Shown piece after piece: positions 24,284-32,434 of a DNA stretch of 64,000 nt; positions within the stretch are counted from its first letter, which is position 1; the number at the start of each line of letters is the position of its first letter. The notes under the pieces were generated by a model. The model had not been told where the DNA came from. It made no database searches and was given only the letters and a program-made list of their open reading frames with translations. Source of the DNA: Salsipaludibacter albus (GTDB lineage: Bacteria > Actinomycetota > Nitriliruptoria > Nitriliruptorales > Nitriliruptoraceae); NCBI RefSeq assembly GCF_019798055.1, contig NZ_JAHOPH010000020.1:1-64000 (forward strand), given 5' to 3'. Position numbers and translations under genes: made by a program.

Positions 24284-25204
24284 CTCCGGAACGGCCCTCC
24301 CGGCGGCATCCACGTCGGAATCCACGTCGGACGCCGATCCAGCCCGATGCAACGTCAGGCGCACCTCCATCGCGGGCCGGGACGGGTCGGCCGGTGGATG
24401 CTCGAGGGCGACCCGTTCGAGCCCACCGACCCGGTAGGCGGCCAGCTCGGACGGCGCCTGGGCCCACGGGGGTCCCTGCCAGGACCTCGCCGCCTCCTCG
24501 GAGGTCGCCAGCAGGGTCGACACCAGCACCCAGCCCCCCGGGCCGGCCAGCGAGGACACCCCGACCATCGCGCGGTCACGCACCGTCGCCGGCAGCGACT
24601 GGACCGTGCGCACCTCCACGACCAGCCCGAACGCCCCGACCAGGTGGGCCGGCAGGTCGAGCAGGTCCGCGACCTGCCAGTCCACCGTGCCCGGCATCCC
24701 CGCCAGGTCCCGGGCGAATCGCTCCCGGGCCCACGTGACGGCGGTCGGTGAGACGTCGAACGCGGTCACCCGACAGCCGCGCCGGGCGAGCTCCACGGCG
24801 TCGTCGCCCAGCCCGCACCCGACCACCACGGCGTCGACGCCGGTGACGTCGAGACCGGGTTGGTCGAGCCACCCGACCACGTGGGGGTGCGGGGCGAGGC
24901 CGGCCCACGGCACGGCGGACGGATCGCCGGCGGCGTCGCGGTACAGGGGCTCGAACCACTCCGTCGCCCGGTCGCGCAGCACCGCGGCCGCCGCTGCGGT
25001 CACGTCGGGGGTCCCGCCATCGCCGGAGGCGCCACCGTCCCGCTGGCCGGGGGGCGCGTCGGCCAAGGCGCCCAGCGGGCCGTCGAGCCCGGACGACGGA
25101 TCGCCCCCGGGGTCACGACCCACCCCAGCAGGCGAGCCCCCGGGATCGTCCCGGGGGCTCGTGGTCTCGGTGGGCTCGTCGTCGGGCCCGGATCCGTCGG
25201 TCAT
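24281..25204 (-). CDS. class I SAM-dependent methyltransferase
   Basis: A 307-residue protein. The first 75 residues are Gly/Pro/Asp-rich and probably disordered; the Rossmann-type methyltransferase domain follows with motif I VVVGCGLGDDAVELARRG, the acidic strand-2 end VTAFDVSPTAV and WQVADLLDLP. The acceptor substrate is not predictable. The ATG overlaps the stop of ferredoxin copy A (ATGA), so it is translated with that ferredoxin, an unusual pairing. Confidence 0.82.
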   Translation of the reverse strand: MTDGSGPDDEPTETTSPRDDPGGSPAGVGRDPGGDPSSGLDGPLGALADAPPGQRDGGASGDGGTPDVTAAAAAVLRDRATEWFEPLYRDAAGDPSAVPWAGLAPHPHVVGWLDQPGLDVTGVDAVVVGCGLGDDAVELARRGCRVTAFDVSPTAVTWARERFARDLAGMPGTVDWQVADLLDLPAHLVGAFGLVVEVRTVQSLPATVRDRAMVGVSSLAGPGGWVLVSTLLATSEEAARSWQGPPWAQAPSELAAYRVGGLERVALEHPPADPSRPAMEVRLTLHRAGSASDVDSDVDAAGRAVPE

Positions 25205-25536
25205 GCCGGGGAGGCGATCTCCCACTCGGCGACCTTGGGGTGGTCGGCCCCCGTGGCGCCGACCTCGGCCGCACCGCCGGGTGAGCCCAGTCCGGTCATG
25301 TCGTCGTCGAAGAACTCGGCGTTCCAGGCGGTGAACTGCGACCACTCGTCCGGGACGTCGTCGGCGTAGAAGATCGCCTCGACCGGGCAGGCCGGCTCGC
25401 AGGCGGCGCAGTCGATGCACTCGCCGGGGTGGATGTAGAGGCTGCGGTCACCCTCGTAGATGCAGTCGACGGGGCATTCCTCGACGCAGGCCTTGTCCTT
25501 GACGTCGACACACGGTTCGGCGATGACGTAGGTCAT
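25201..25536 (-). CDS. 7Fe ferredoxin (copy A)
   Basis: A 111-residue FdxA-type ferredoxin with one 3Fe-4S and one 4Fe-4S site: the N-terminal CVDVKDKACVEECPVDC cysteines and the C-terminal CIDCAACEPACP. The acidic tail after residue 60 is typical of actinobacterial FdxA. It is a tandem paralogue of copy B 136 nt upstream; they differ in the second cluster loop (CAACEPAC against CGACEPVC) and at the C-terminus. It overlaps the methyltransferase gene, and its own TATCGT element lies upstream. Confidence 0.93.
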   Translation of the reverse strand: MTYVIAEPCVDVKDKACVEECPVDCIYEGDRSLYIHPGECIDCAACEPACPVEAIFYADDVPDEWSQFTAWNAEFFDDDMTGLGSPGGAAEVGATGADHPKVAEWEIASPA

Positions 25537-25606
25537 GGGGTGGTCCTTGGAGGCATCGGGGCCGGAATCGGCTGGCGTCGGGTGGTCCCGGTCGTGCTGG
25601 GAGGCA

Positions 25607-25612
25607 ACGATA
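25607..25612 (-). promoter_or_regulatory. -10 element TATCGT for ferredoxin copy A
   Basis: It sits 70 nt before the ATG at 25536, between the two ferredoxin genes, allowing separate expression of copy A and the methyltransferase. Confidence 0.35.
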
Positions 25613-25672
25613 CCGGCTGGTGAACTCCCGCCACCAGCCGACGGGACCCGGGTGCGACCGGAGGTCGCGTGG

Positions 25673-25996
25673 TCACATCTCCCAGTCGGCGATCTTGGGA
25701 TGGTCGACGTCGACCGCGCCGACACCCGCGTAGCCACCGGGCGACCCCAGGCCCGACACGGAGTCCTCGAAGAACTCGGCGTTGATCGGCGTGAACTCGT
25801 CCCACTCGTCGGGGACGTCGTCCTCGTAGAAGATCGCCTCGACCGGGCAGACCGGCTCGCAGGCGCCGCAGTCGATGCACTCCTCGGGGTGGATGTAGAG
25901 CATCCGTGGCCCCTCGTAGATGCAGTCGACGGGGCACTCCTCGATGCAGGCCTTGTCCTTGACGTCGATGCACGGTTCCGCGATCGTGTAGGTCAT
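25673..25996 (-). CDS. 7Fe ferredoxin (copy B)
   Basis: A 107-residue FdxA-type ferredoxin with the cysteine pattern CIDVKDKACIEECPVDC and CIDCGACEPVCP, serving as a low-potential electron carrier. Both copies begin MTY-IAEPC and keep CPVDCIYEG, VEAIFY, DVPDEW and GLGSPGG, so they arose by tandem duplication. Copy B is the more conventional of the two. Candidate redox partners in the window include the FrhB-like protein and 2-oxoacid oxidation, without direct evidence. Confidence 0.93.
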   Translation of the reverse strand: MTYTIAEPCIDVKDKACIEECPVDCIYEGPRMLYIHPEECIDCGACEPVCPVEAIFYEDDVPDEWDEFTPINAEFFEDSVSGLGSPGGYAGVGAVDVDHPKIADWEM

Positions 25997-26059
25997 TGTG
26001 GGGACGTCCTCCTGCTGGTCCGGCGCTCCGCCGGCGCTCGTGGCGGTACGGGAGTCCCG

Positions 26060-26065
26060 ACAGTA
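26060..26065 (-). promoter_or_regulatory. -10 element TACTGT for ferredoxin copy B
   Basis: It lies 63 nt before the ATG at 25996, in the divergent gap shared with ppk1. Confidence 0.4.
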
Positions 26066-26162
26066 GCGAAGACCGGCACGGATCGCGGCCAGCACCGACC
26101 CCGCCACCCCGTCCCGTCGGTGGGCCCGGCCGGCCGTCCACCCGGCCCTCGGTGACAGGCTC

Positions 26163-26168
26163 TAGGGT
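26163..26168 (+). promoter_or_regulatory. -10 element TAGGGT for ppk1
   Basis: TAGGGT is followed by an 83-nt stretch to the ATG at 26252 and is about 97 bp from the opposite -10 of ferredoxin copy B. Confidence 0.45.
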
Positions 26169-26251
26169 GTGGGCCGAGGCGGTCGCCGTGGCCGCGTTCG
26201 ACGCATGCCACCCGGATCGCGCCCGTTCCCCGGACCCCGAGGTCGTCACCC

Positions 26252-28462
26252 ATGACCGAGCAGTCCTCCACCACCACGACCCCCGCCGACGTGGTCACCG
26301 ACCCACCCCCGGGGTCGTCGGAGCGTCCGTCGCCCGAGGGGGTCCCGACCCGCCACGGGCGCACGGTTCGCGACGGTCACGAGGGCACGCCCACGTCGCG
26401 CGCGGTCCTGGCCGACCACCCCGACATCGACGAGCCCCGGCGCTACCTCAATCGTGAACTGACCTGGCTGTCGTTCAACGAGCGGGTCCTGGCGCTGGCC
26501 GAACGCGACGACCTCCCCCTGCTGGAGCGCGTGAAGTTCCTGGCGATCTTCACCACCAACTTCGACGAGTTCTTCCAGGTCCGGGTCGCCGGCCTGATGG
26601 ACCAGGTGGCCGCCGGGCGCTCGACGCCACCGCCCGACGGCATGTCCCCCAGCCAGCAGCTCACCGCGATCCGCGCCTACGCGGGCGAGCTGGCCGAGCG
26701 CCAGACCACGATCTTCCACGACCAGGTCAGCCCGGCGCTGGACGCCGAGGGCATCCGCTACTCCGACTGGAGCTCGCTGGACGACGACGACCGGCGCTAC
26801 CTGGTGTCGGCCTTCGAGGAACGGGTCTTCCCGGTCCTGACCCCGCTGGCCGTCGACCCGGTCCATCCCTTCCCCTACATCTCCAATCTGTCGCTGAACC
26901 TGGCCGTCGTGGTCCGCAACCCGTCCGACCACACCACCCACTTCGCCCGTGTCAAGGTCCCGCCGATCCTGCCCCGGTTCGTCGTCATGCCCGACGGCGA
27001 GCGGTTCGTCCCGCTCGAGCAGGTGATCGCCGCCCACCTCGACCGGCTGTTCCCCGGTCACGAGATCGTCGACCACCACCTGTTCCGGGTCACCCGCAAC
27101 GCCGACCTGGAGGTCGAGGAGGACGAGGCCGACGACCTGATGATGGCGATCGAGTCCGAGCTGACCCGGCGGCGCTTCGGCCGTGTCGTGCGCCTCGAGA
27201 TCGAGCCGTCCATCCCCGGCGACATCCTCAACCTGCTGATGCGCGAGATGGACATCGCCGACGAGCAGGTCGACAAGATCCGTGGCCCGCTGGGGCTGGA
27301 CGGGCTGATGAGCCTGTACGACCTCGAGCGGTCCGACCTCAAGTACAAGCCCTACAAGACCGCCGTCCCACCGGCACTGGGCAAGTCCGCGACCGGCAGC
27401 ATCTTCTCGTGCATCCGCCGCGGCGACATCCTCGTGCACCACCCCTACGACTCGTTCTCGCGCACCGTCCAGCGCTTCGTCGAGACCGCCGCCCGGGACC
27501 CACATGTCCTGGCGATCAAGATGACCCTGTACCGGACGTCGCCGGACTCCCCGATCGTCAACGCCCTGATCAAGGCGGCCGAGGCCGGGAAGCAGGTGGT
27601 GGCCCTGGTCGAGCTCAAGGCCCGCTTCGACGAGGAGCGCAACATCGAGTGGGCTCGCACGCTGGAGGAGGTCGGGGTCCACGTCACCTACGGCGTGGCC
27701 GGCCTCAAGACCCACACCAAGATCGCCATGGTGGTGCGGCAGGAACACGGGCGGGTGGTGCGCTACGCCCACGTGGGCACGGGCAACTACAACGACAAGA
27801 CCGCCCGGATCTACGAGGACGTCGGGCTGCTCACCAACGACGCCGCGGTCGGGGCGGACCTCACCGAGCTGTTCAACGTCATGACCGGCTACGGGCGCCA
27901 GCGGTCCTACCGCCGGCTGGTGACCGCGCCGACCACCTTCCGCTCCGAGATCCTGCGCCTGATCCGGCGCGAGTCCCGCGCCGAACGTGGCCGGATCGTG
28001 TTGAAGATGAACAGCCTGGTCGACGCGGAGATGATCGACGCGCTCTACGAGGCGTCGCAGGCGGGCACGCCCGTTGACCTGGTCGTGCGCGGGATCTGCT
28101 GCCTGCGGGCCGGGGTGCCGGGGCTGTCGGACAACATCCGGGTCCGGTCGCTGGTCGGGCGCTACCTCGAGCACTCCCGCATCTACGCCTTCGGCGTGCC
28201 GGGCGACAACGTCGACGTGCTGATCGGGTCCGGCGACCTGATGCCGCGCAACCTCAACCGCCGGATCGAGGCGCTGATCCCGATCCGCGAGGCGGCCCTC
28301 AAGACCCAGCTGCTCGACCTGCTCGACCTGGTGCTGGCCGACGACGTCCTGGCCTGGGAGCAGTTCCCCGACGGCTCGTGGTCCCGGGTGCCCACGGTCG
28401 ACGGCATCAACGCCCAGGAGCGGTTGCAGGAGCTCGCCCACACCCGGGCTGCCGACGACTGA
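26252..28462 (+). CDS. ppk1: polyphosphate kinase 1
   Basis: A 736-residue enzyme that reversibly transfers the ATP gamma-phosphate to inorganic polyphosphate. The family regions are complete: the start of the N domain LNRELTWLSFNERVLALA, the FHPYD-like motif HHPYDSFS, and the autophosphorylated histidine segment RYAHVGTGNYNDKTARIY, plus a final C-terminal PLD-like domain. The first 60 residues are an unstructured Thr/Pro-rich extension. It is followed by mutT1, the mycobacterial arrangement; a Ppx/GppA phosphatase is encoded 6 kb away. Confidence 0.97.
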   Translation: MTEQSSTTTTPADVVTDPPPGSSERPSPEGVPTRHGRTVRDGHEGTPTSRAVLADHPDIDEPRRYLNRELTWLSFNERVLALAERDDLPLLERVKFLAIFTTNFDEFFQVRVAGLMDQVAAGRSTPPPDGMSPSQQLTAIRAYAGELAERQTTIFHDQVSPALDAEGIRYSDWSSLDDDDRRYLVSAFEERVFPVLTPLAVDPVHPFPYISNLSLNLAVVVRNPSDHTTHFARVKVPPILPRFVVMPDGERFVPLEQVIAAHLDRLFPGHEIVDHHLFRVTRNADLEVEEDEADDLMMAIESELTRRRFGRVVRLEIEPSIPGDILNLLMREMDIADEQVDKIRGPLGLDGLMSLYDLERSDLKYKPYKTAVPPALGKSATGSIFSCIRRGDILVHHPYDSFSRTVQRFVETAARDPHVLAIKMTLYRTSPDSPIVNALIKAAEAGKQVVALVELKARFDEERNIEWARTLEEVGVHVTYGVAGLKTHTKIAMVVRQEHGRVVRYAHVGTGNYNDKTARIYEDVGLLTNDAAVGADLTELFNVMTGYGRQRSYRRLVTAPTTFRSEILRLIRRESRAERGRIVLKMNSLVDAEMIDALYEASQAGTPVDLVVRGICCLRAGVPGLSDNIRVRSLVGRYLEHSRIYAFGVPGDNVDVLIGSGDLMPRNLNRRIEALIPIREAALKTQLLDLLDLVLADDVLAWEQFPDGSWSRVPTVDGINAQERLQELAHTRAADD

Positions 28463-28464
28463 GT

Positions 28465-28503
28465 CGGGCCTCGCCGGGGCCGAGCGGGGCCGCCCCGAGC
28501 CCG
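28465..28503 (+). terminator. nested GC hairpin after ppk1
   Basis: CGGGC (28465) pairs with GCCCG (28499-28503), enclosing GGGGC (28476) paired with GCCCC (28492). It lies between the ppk1 stop and the mutT1 promoter. Confidence 0.35.
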
Positions 28504-28538
28504 TGGTCGTCCGGAGGCTGTCGACCTGGCGGCTCCGC

Positions 28539-28544
28539 TAGCGT
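28539..28544 (+). promoter_or_regulatory. -10 element TAGCGT for mutT1
   Basis: It is 55 nt before the ATG at 28600 and follows the hairpin after ppk1, so mutT1 can be expressed separately. Confidence 0.4.
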
Positions 28545-28599
28545 GTGCTCGCGCGCACCGATGCACCGAGGCACCGACCCCTCGACAGGATCCCCCACG

Positions 28600-29469
28600 A
28601 TGACCAGTTCGCCCGTCCTCGCCGCCGGTGGCGTGGTCGTGCGCCAGCGGGGCAGGGGCCGCGAGGTGCTGGTCGTCCACCGGCCGTCCTACGACGACTG
28701 GTCGCTGCCCAAGGGCAAGCTCGACCGGGGCGAGGACCTGCCGGCAGCCGCGCTGCGCGAGGTGCACGAGGAGACCGGGGTCCACGCACGGCTGGGTGCG
28801 CACCTGGGCGCGATCGACTACCGCGACCGCAAGGGCCGACCCAAGCGGGTGCACTGGTGGGCCATGAGCCCGACCGACATCGAGTCGCGCGAGCCCGACC
28901 GCGAGGTCGACGAGGTGGCCTGGCTGCCGATCGACAAGGCGCAGCGCCGGCTCACCTACCGCACCGACCGCGCGACCCTGGCCACGGCCCTGGAGGATCG
29001 CACCAGCCTGCTGATCCTGCGCCACGCCCACGCCGGCAAGCGTGGCACGGTCGATCCGGACGAGGATCGCCCGCTGTCCAAGAAGGGCAAGAAGCAACGC
29101 AAGAAGCTCGTCACGCAGCTCGACGGCCACCGCATCGACATGATCGTGACCTCGCCGTACACGCGGTGCCGCCAGTCCGTCACGAAGCTGGCCAAGGCAC
29201 GCGGCCTGGACGTCGTCGTCGACGAGCGGCTCGCCGAGGAGACCCCGTTGGCCCAGGTCCTCGAACTCGTCGACGAGTTGCCCGCGGCCGCGCTGATCTG
29301 CAGCCACGGCGACGTCATCGGGGATCTCGTCAGCCGCCTGTCGGCGGTGGCCGAGACGCCCTTGGACGCCGGGTTCGACCACCTGCGCTGGGAGAAGGGC
29401 GCCACGTGGTGGGTGACGCTGGCCGGCCACCGCCCCCTCGCCGCCCGGTACCTCCCACCCCCCACCTGA
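28600..29469 (+). CDS. mutT1: bifunctional Nudix hydrolase / histidine phosphatase (MutT1-like)
   Basis: A 289-residue two-domain protein. Residues 1-140 hold the Nudix box GKLDRGEDLPAAALREVHEE; residues 145-289 are a histidine-phosphatase domain starting LLILRHAHAGKRG, with SPYTRCRQS and ICSHGDV. The same architecture and the position next to ppk1 occur in mycobacterial MutT1, which degrades 8-oxo-GTP/dGTP and dinucleoside polyphosphates. AGGA precedes the ATG. It should act in nucleotide-pool sanitation. Confidence 0.92.
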   Translation: MTSSPVLAAGGVVVRQRGRGREVLVVHRPSYDDWSLPKGKLDRGEDLPAAALREVHEETGVHARLGAHLGAIDYRDRKGRPKRVHWWAMSPTDIESREPDREVDEVAWLPIDKAQRRLTYRTDRATLATALEDRTSLLILRHAHAGKRGTVDPDEDRPLSKKGKKQRKKLVTQLDGHRIDMIVTSPYTRCRQSVTKLAKARGLDVVVDERLAEETPLAQVLELVDELPAAALICSHGDVIGDLVSRLSAVAETPLDAGFDHLRWEKGATWWVTLAGHRPLAARYLPPPT

Positions 29470-29537
29470 GCCAGGGTCGCACCGACGAAACCCGGATGAC
29501 GGCTCACTTGCCGGTCTCGCCACGTGACCCCGCGGCC

Positions 29538-31652
29538 CTACAGGAGTTGTGCCAGCGCGGCTGCGGCGCGCGCGGCGCCGTCGGTCTCGACCGGGCGGTA
29601 GGCCACGTCCCGGCCGACGTCGGTGGCGATGACCTCGGCCAGCTGGTCCGGATCGGCCGCCGCGAAGTCCATCCGGCGACCGGCGCCGTGGTTGCGCAGG
29701 CGGTGGTGGACGTGGAGGTTCTGTTCGAAGTGGTTGCGCAGCGGCAGGTACACGAACGGGCGGCGTGACGCCGTCAGCTCCATGCAGGTGGTCAGGCCGC
29801 CCTGCACGACCGCCAGGTCGCAGACCGCCAGGTGCCGGTACAGCTCGTGGACGTAGCCGTGTACCTCCAGCCCCTCGTGCGCCGGGAACGAGTCCGGGTC
29901 GATCCGTGGTCCGGCCACCAGCACCAGGCGCAGGCCGGGGACCCGACGCCGGGCTGCGGGGAACGCGGACACGACCCGGTCCAGCAGGTCGCGTCCGATG
30001 CCGGAGCCGCCGACCGTCACGATGCAGACCTGCTCGTCCGGGTCGTAGCCCAGTTCGTCGCGGACCTCCTCGCGGTCGCCCAGTGCCGCCGGGTCGAAGC
30101 CCGTCACGTAGCCCGGGAAGTCGTAGTGCTCCTCGGTCCAGTCCCGGATCCTCGGCAGGTCCGGGCCGAAGCAGTCGTCGACGATGTCGTCCGGGTTGCC
30201 GACGAACAGCGCGAGGTCACGGATCCGGGGGTGCCGGGCGATGTGCTCGATCATCTCGGCGTTGTAGTCCGCGGTGAGGAATCGTTCGCGATCACCGCCC
30301 GCGGGCATCGGCAGCCAGCCGACGAAGTCGGTCGACCACGCATAGGCGAAGCGCTTGAGCTCCGGGTTCTCGTGGAGGAAGTAGTCCACGTCCCACGCCT
30401 CGTCGCCGATGACCAGGTCGTAGTCGGTCGCGGTGACGACGTCGTGGAACACCATGAAGTCGGCCAGCAGGATCTCGTCCATGCGGCGCCAGGCCTGGAA
30501 GCAGTGCAGCTCGTGCTCGCCGGATTCGGACGTGACGTGGGCCGACTCCGACGCGAGCTCGGCACTGGCCGGGTGGACCCGCTCCCCCGCCCGCTCCAGC
30601 ACGGTCGTGACCGGGTGTTGGGCGAGCCAGTCGACCTCCAGGTCGGGATGGTGGCGGCGCAGCTCGCGGATCGTGGCGAGGTCGCGGGTGGCGTGGCCCA
30701 GCCCGATCGGCGACGACACCATCAACGCGCGAGGACGGCGGGACCGACCCCGGGTCCAGGTGCGTCGCGCTGGCGGCGCGGGGCGCAGTGGTGCGGCGAA
30801 CTCGTCCAGGAGCAGGTTGACCTGCACCGGGTCGCGGGCCAGCGGGATGTGCCCAGACCCCTCCAGCACCACGAGCTCCCCACCGGTGGCGCCCGCCAGG
30901 GCCTCCCCCCGCGACACCGGGCTGATCCGGTCGTCACTGCCGTGGACCACCAGGACTGGGTGGTCGACCGACGCGCACCACCCCAGCACGCGGTCCCGGT
31001 CGGTCCCGCGCCCCCCGCCCTCGGCCTCGGCCACGAGCACCTCGGGGGTGGTCTCGGCGGCCCATCCCCGGGTGTCCTCGCGCTGCTTGGTCGAGTGCGG
31101 CTCGGTGAAGCACTGGTCGAAGAAGAACCGCGTGAAGTCGGGCAGGTCGTCGCGCCAGTGGTTGGCGTTGTACTTGGCCCAGCCCTGCGGATGGTCGACC
31201 TCGTCGTGGAAGTGGTCCCCGATCGCCTCGCGGTCGGGAGCCTGCTCCGCGAGCGGCACCGACGCGCCGACCAGGACCTGACCCAGGACGCGCTCGGGAT
31301 GGTCGGCGGCGAACTTCAACGACCAGTTCGCCCCCATGGACAGGGACACGAGGATCGCCCGATCCGTCCCGGTGGCGTCCAGCACGGCTCCCACCAGGGC
31401 TGCCTGGCGCTCGACGTCGTAGACGGTCGCATCCACCGAGCGATCGGACCGGCCGTTGCCCGGTCCGTCGTAGGTGACGACCCGGGCATGGCGGGCGAGG
31501 TGGTGCACCTGCAGTTTCCAGAAGCGGCTGTGCACGATCGTCCACGTGGGCAGCAGCAGCCACGTCAAGGGACCGTCCCCGAACGACTCCCAACCGATCG
31601 TGGTCCCCTCGTGGTCGAGTGTCCCCACCCGGTCCGGCTCACGTGCCCTCAT
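29538..31652 (-). CDS. fusion of alpha/beta hydrolase and UDP-glycosyltransferase-like domain
   Basis: A 704-residue protein joining two enzymes. Residues 1-270 are an alpha/beta hydrolase (YDGPGNGRSDR, nucleophile region LVSLSMGAN, acid and His in GSDDRISP and SGHIPLA). After a basic linker, residues 290-704 are a GT-B glycosyltransferase (SPIGLGHATRDLA, TVGGSGIGRDLL, and the donor region VVQGGLTTCMELTASRRPF). The start overlaps the TetR gene stop (ATGA) and has GGGAGG upstream, so it is the direct target of that regulator. A role in modifying and hydrolysing a lipid or xenobiotic glycoside is inference. Confidence 0.88.
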   Translation of the reverse strand: MRAREPDRVGTLDHEGTTIGWESFGDGPLTWLLLPTWTIVHSRFWKLQVHHLARHARVVTYDGPGNGRSDRSVDATVYDVERQAALVGAVLDATGTDRAILVSLSMGANWSLKFAADHPERVLGQVLVGASVPLAEQAPDREAIGDHFHDEVDHPQGWAKYNANHWRDDLPDFTRFFFDQCFTEPHSTKQREDTRGWAAETTPEVLVAEAEGGGRGTDRDRVLGWCASVDHPVLVVHGSDDRISPVSRGEALAGATGGELVVLEGSGHIPLARDPVQVNLLLDEFAAPLRPAPPARRTWTRGRSRRPRALMVSSPIGLGHATRDLATIRELRRHHPDLEVDWLAQHPVTTVLERAGERVHPASAELASESAHVTSESGEHELHCFQAWRRMDEILLADFMVFHDVVTATDYDLVIGDEAWDVDYFLHENPELKRFAYAWSTDFVGWLPMPAGGDRERFLTADYNAEMIEHIARHPRIRDLALFVGNPDDIVDDCFGPDLPRIRDWTEEHYDFPGYVTGFDPAALGDREEVRDELGYDPDEQVCIVTVGGSGIGRDLLDRVVSAFPAARRRVPGLRLVLVAGPRIDPDSFPAHEGLEVHGYVHELYRHLAVCDLAVVQGGLTTCMELTASRRPFVYLPLRNHFEQNLHVHHRLRNHGAGRRMDFAAADPDQLAEVIATDVGRDVAYRPVETDGAARAAAALAQLL

Positions 31653-32278
31653 GGTGTCCTCCCGTCCGCGCGGTCCTCCGCCCGTCGCAGCATCTCCCCG
31701 ACGCGCCGCAGTGCGCGACGGACGGGCACGGCCTCCTCGGTGAGTCCCAGCAGGATCAACTGCTCGGCGCCGAGGAAGGCGGCACCGGCGAGGATGGCTG
31801 CCTCCTGCGGATCGAACGGCCCGACGTCGCCGGTGCGCTGTTCCAGCTCGGTGAACACGCCCGTGAGCAGGGCGAACCACCCGTCCAGGTTCGCGCGGAC
31901 GGCCGCAGCCACCTCGTCGTCGGACCAGCCGGCCGCGGTCATCTCCTGCAGCACCCGGACGTAGCCCGAGTCGAGGTCGTCGTCCAGGAAGTCACAGGCC
32001 TGCTCCCAGCGCTTCCACAACGGCGCGTCACTGCCGTACATCTGTGACTGGCGGGCCAGCAGGCGGGCGTTCTCGGCCTCCAGCAACGCCAGCACCAGCC
32101 CGCGGCGTGATCCGAAGTGGTAGTGGATCTGGCTGAGCGGCACCCCGGCGGCATCGGTCACGGACCGGGTCGACAACTGTCCGTACCCCTGCTCGAGCAG
32201 GCAGGTCTTCGCCGCGTCGAGGAGCGCCGCCCGGGTGTCCCCCGACGCCGCCCCCGATCGGGGTCCGCCCGTCCCCAT
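31649..32278 (-). CDS. TetR family transcriptional regulator
   Basis: A 209-residue regulator. The N-terminal helix-turn-helix is at about 15-60 (LSTRSVTDAAGVPLSQIHYH, then FGSRRGLVL); the C-terminal ligand domain is all-helical. It is translated together with the hydrolase-glycosyltransferase fusion through a 4-nt overlap. A perfect 20-bp palindrome in its own promoter indicates negative autoregulation of the two-gene operon. The inducing ligand is unknown but is probably a substrate of the fusion enzyme. Confidence 0.93.
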   Translation of the reverse strand: MGTGGPRSGAASGDTRAALLDAAKTCLLEQGYGQLSTRSVTDAAGVPLSQIHYHFGSRRGLVLALLEAENARLLARQSQMYGSDAPLWKRWEQACDFLDDDLDSGYVRVLQEMTAAGWSDDEVAAAVRANLDGWFALLTGVFTELEQRTGDVGPFDPQEAAILAGAAFLGAEQLILLGLTEEAVPVRRALRRVGEMLRRAEDRADGRTP

Positions 32279-32299
32279 GCTCTGCCCCCGCTGGCTGTC

Positions 32300-32319
32300 G
32301 TTCGGTCGATCGACCGAAC
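32300..32319. promoter_or_regulatory. TetR operator: perfect 20-bp palindrome
   Basis: GTTCGGTCGATCGACCGAAC is exactly self-complementary and ends 22 nt before the tetR start codon. It overlaps the -10 element and the expected transcript start, the position at which a TetR dimer would block transcription. Confidence 0.8.
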
Positions 32320-32323
32320 ACTA
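32318..32323 (-). promoter_or_regulatory. -10 element TAGTGT of the tetR operon
   Basis: The hexamer reads leftward toward tetR and shares two bases with the operator palindrome. Confidence 0.5.
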
Positions 32324-32374
32324 GCCACGAGACCGCCCGACGTCAACAGCAGAGGGGAACGGAGGGGCAACCAC

Positions 32375-32423
32375 GTCGAGTGTGCGCCCCGCTCCCACCC
32401 GCTGGGGCGGGGCGCACATCGAC
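32375..32423. terminator. hairpin terminator with GTCGAGTGTGCGC arm, copy 1
   Basis: The left arm (32375-32392) pairs with the right arm (32407-32423) through TGTGCGCCCCGC and GCGGGGCGCACA plus GTCGA/TCGAC, with a one-base bulge. It follows the stop of the secreted hydrolase gene (32435, leftward). The outer sequence GTCGAGTGTGCGC recurs at 49636. Confidence 0.75.
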
Positions 32424-32434
32424 CCGCGTGACGA

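Noticed and set aside
26246-28441. Long antisense open frame across ppk1 (over 700 codons)
   Set aside because: It is a shadow of ppk1 in GC-rich DNA; the product has no motif, is dominated by Val/Gly/Asp/Arg codons and lacks a ribosome site.
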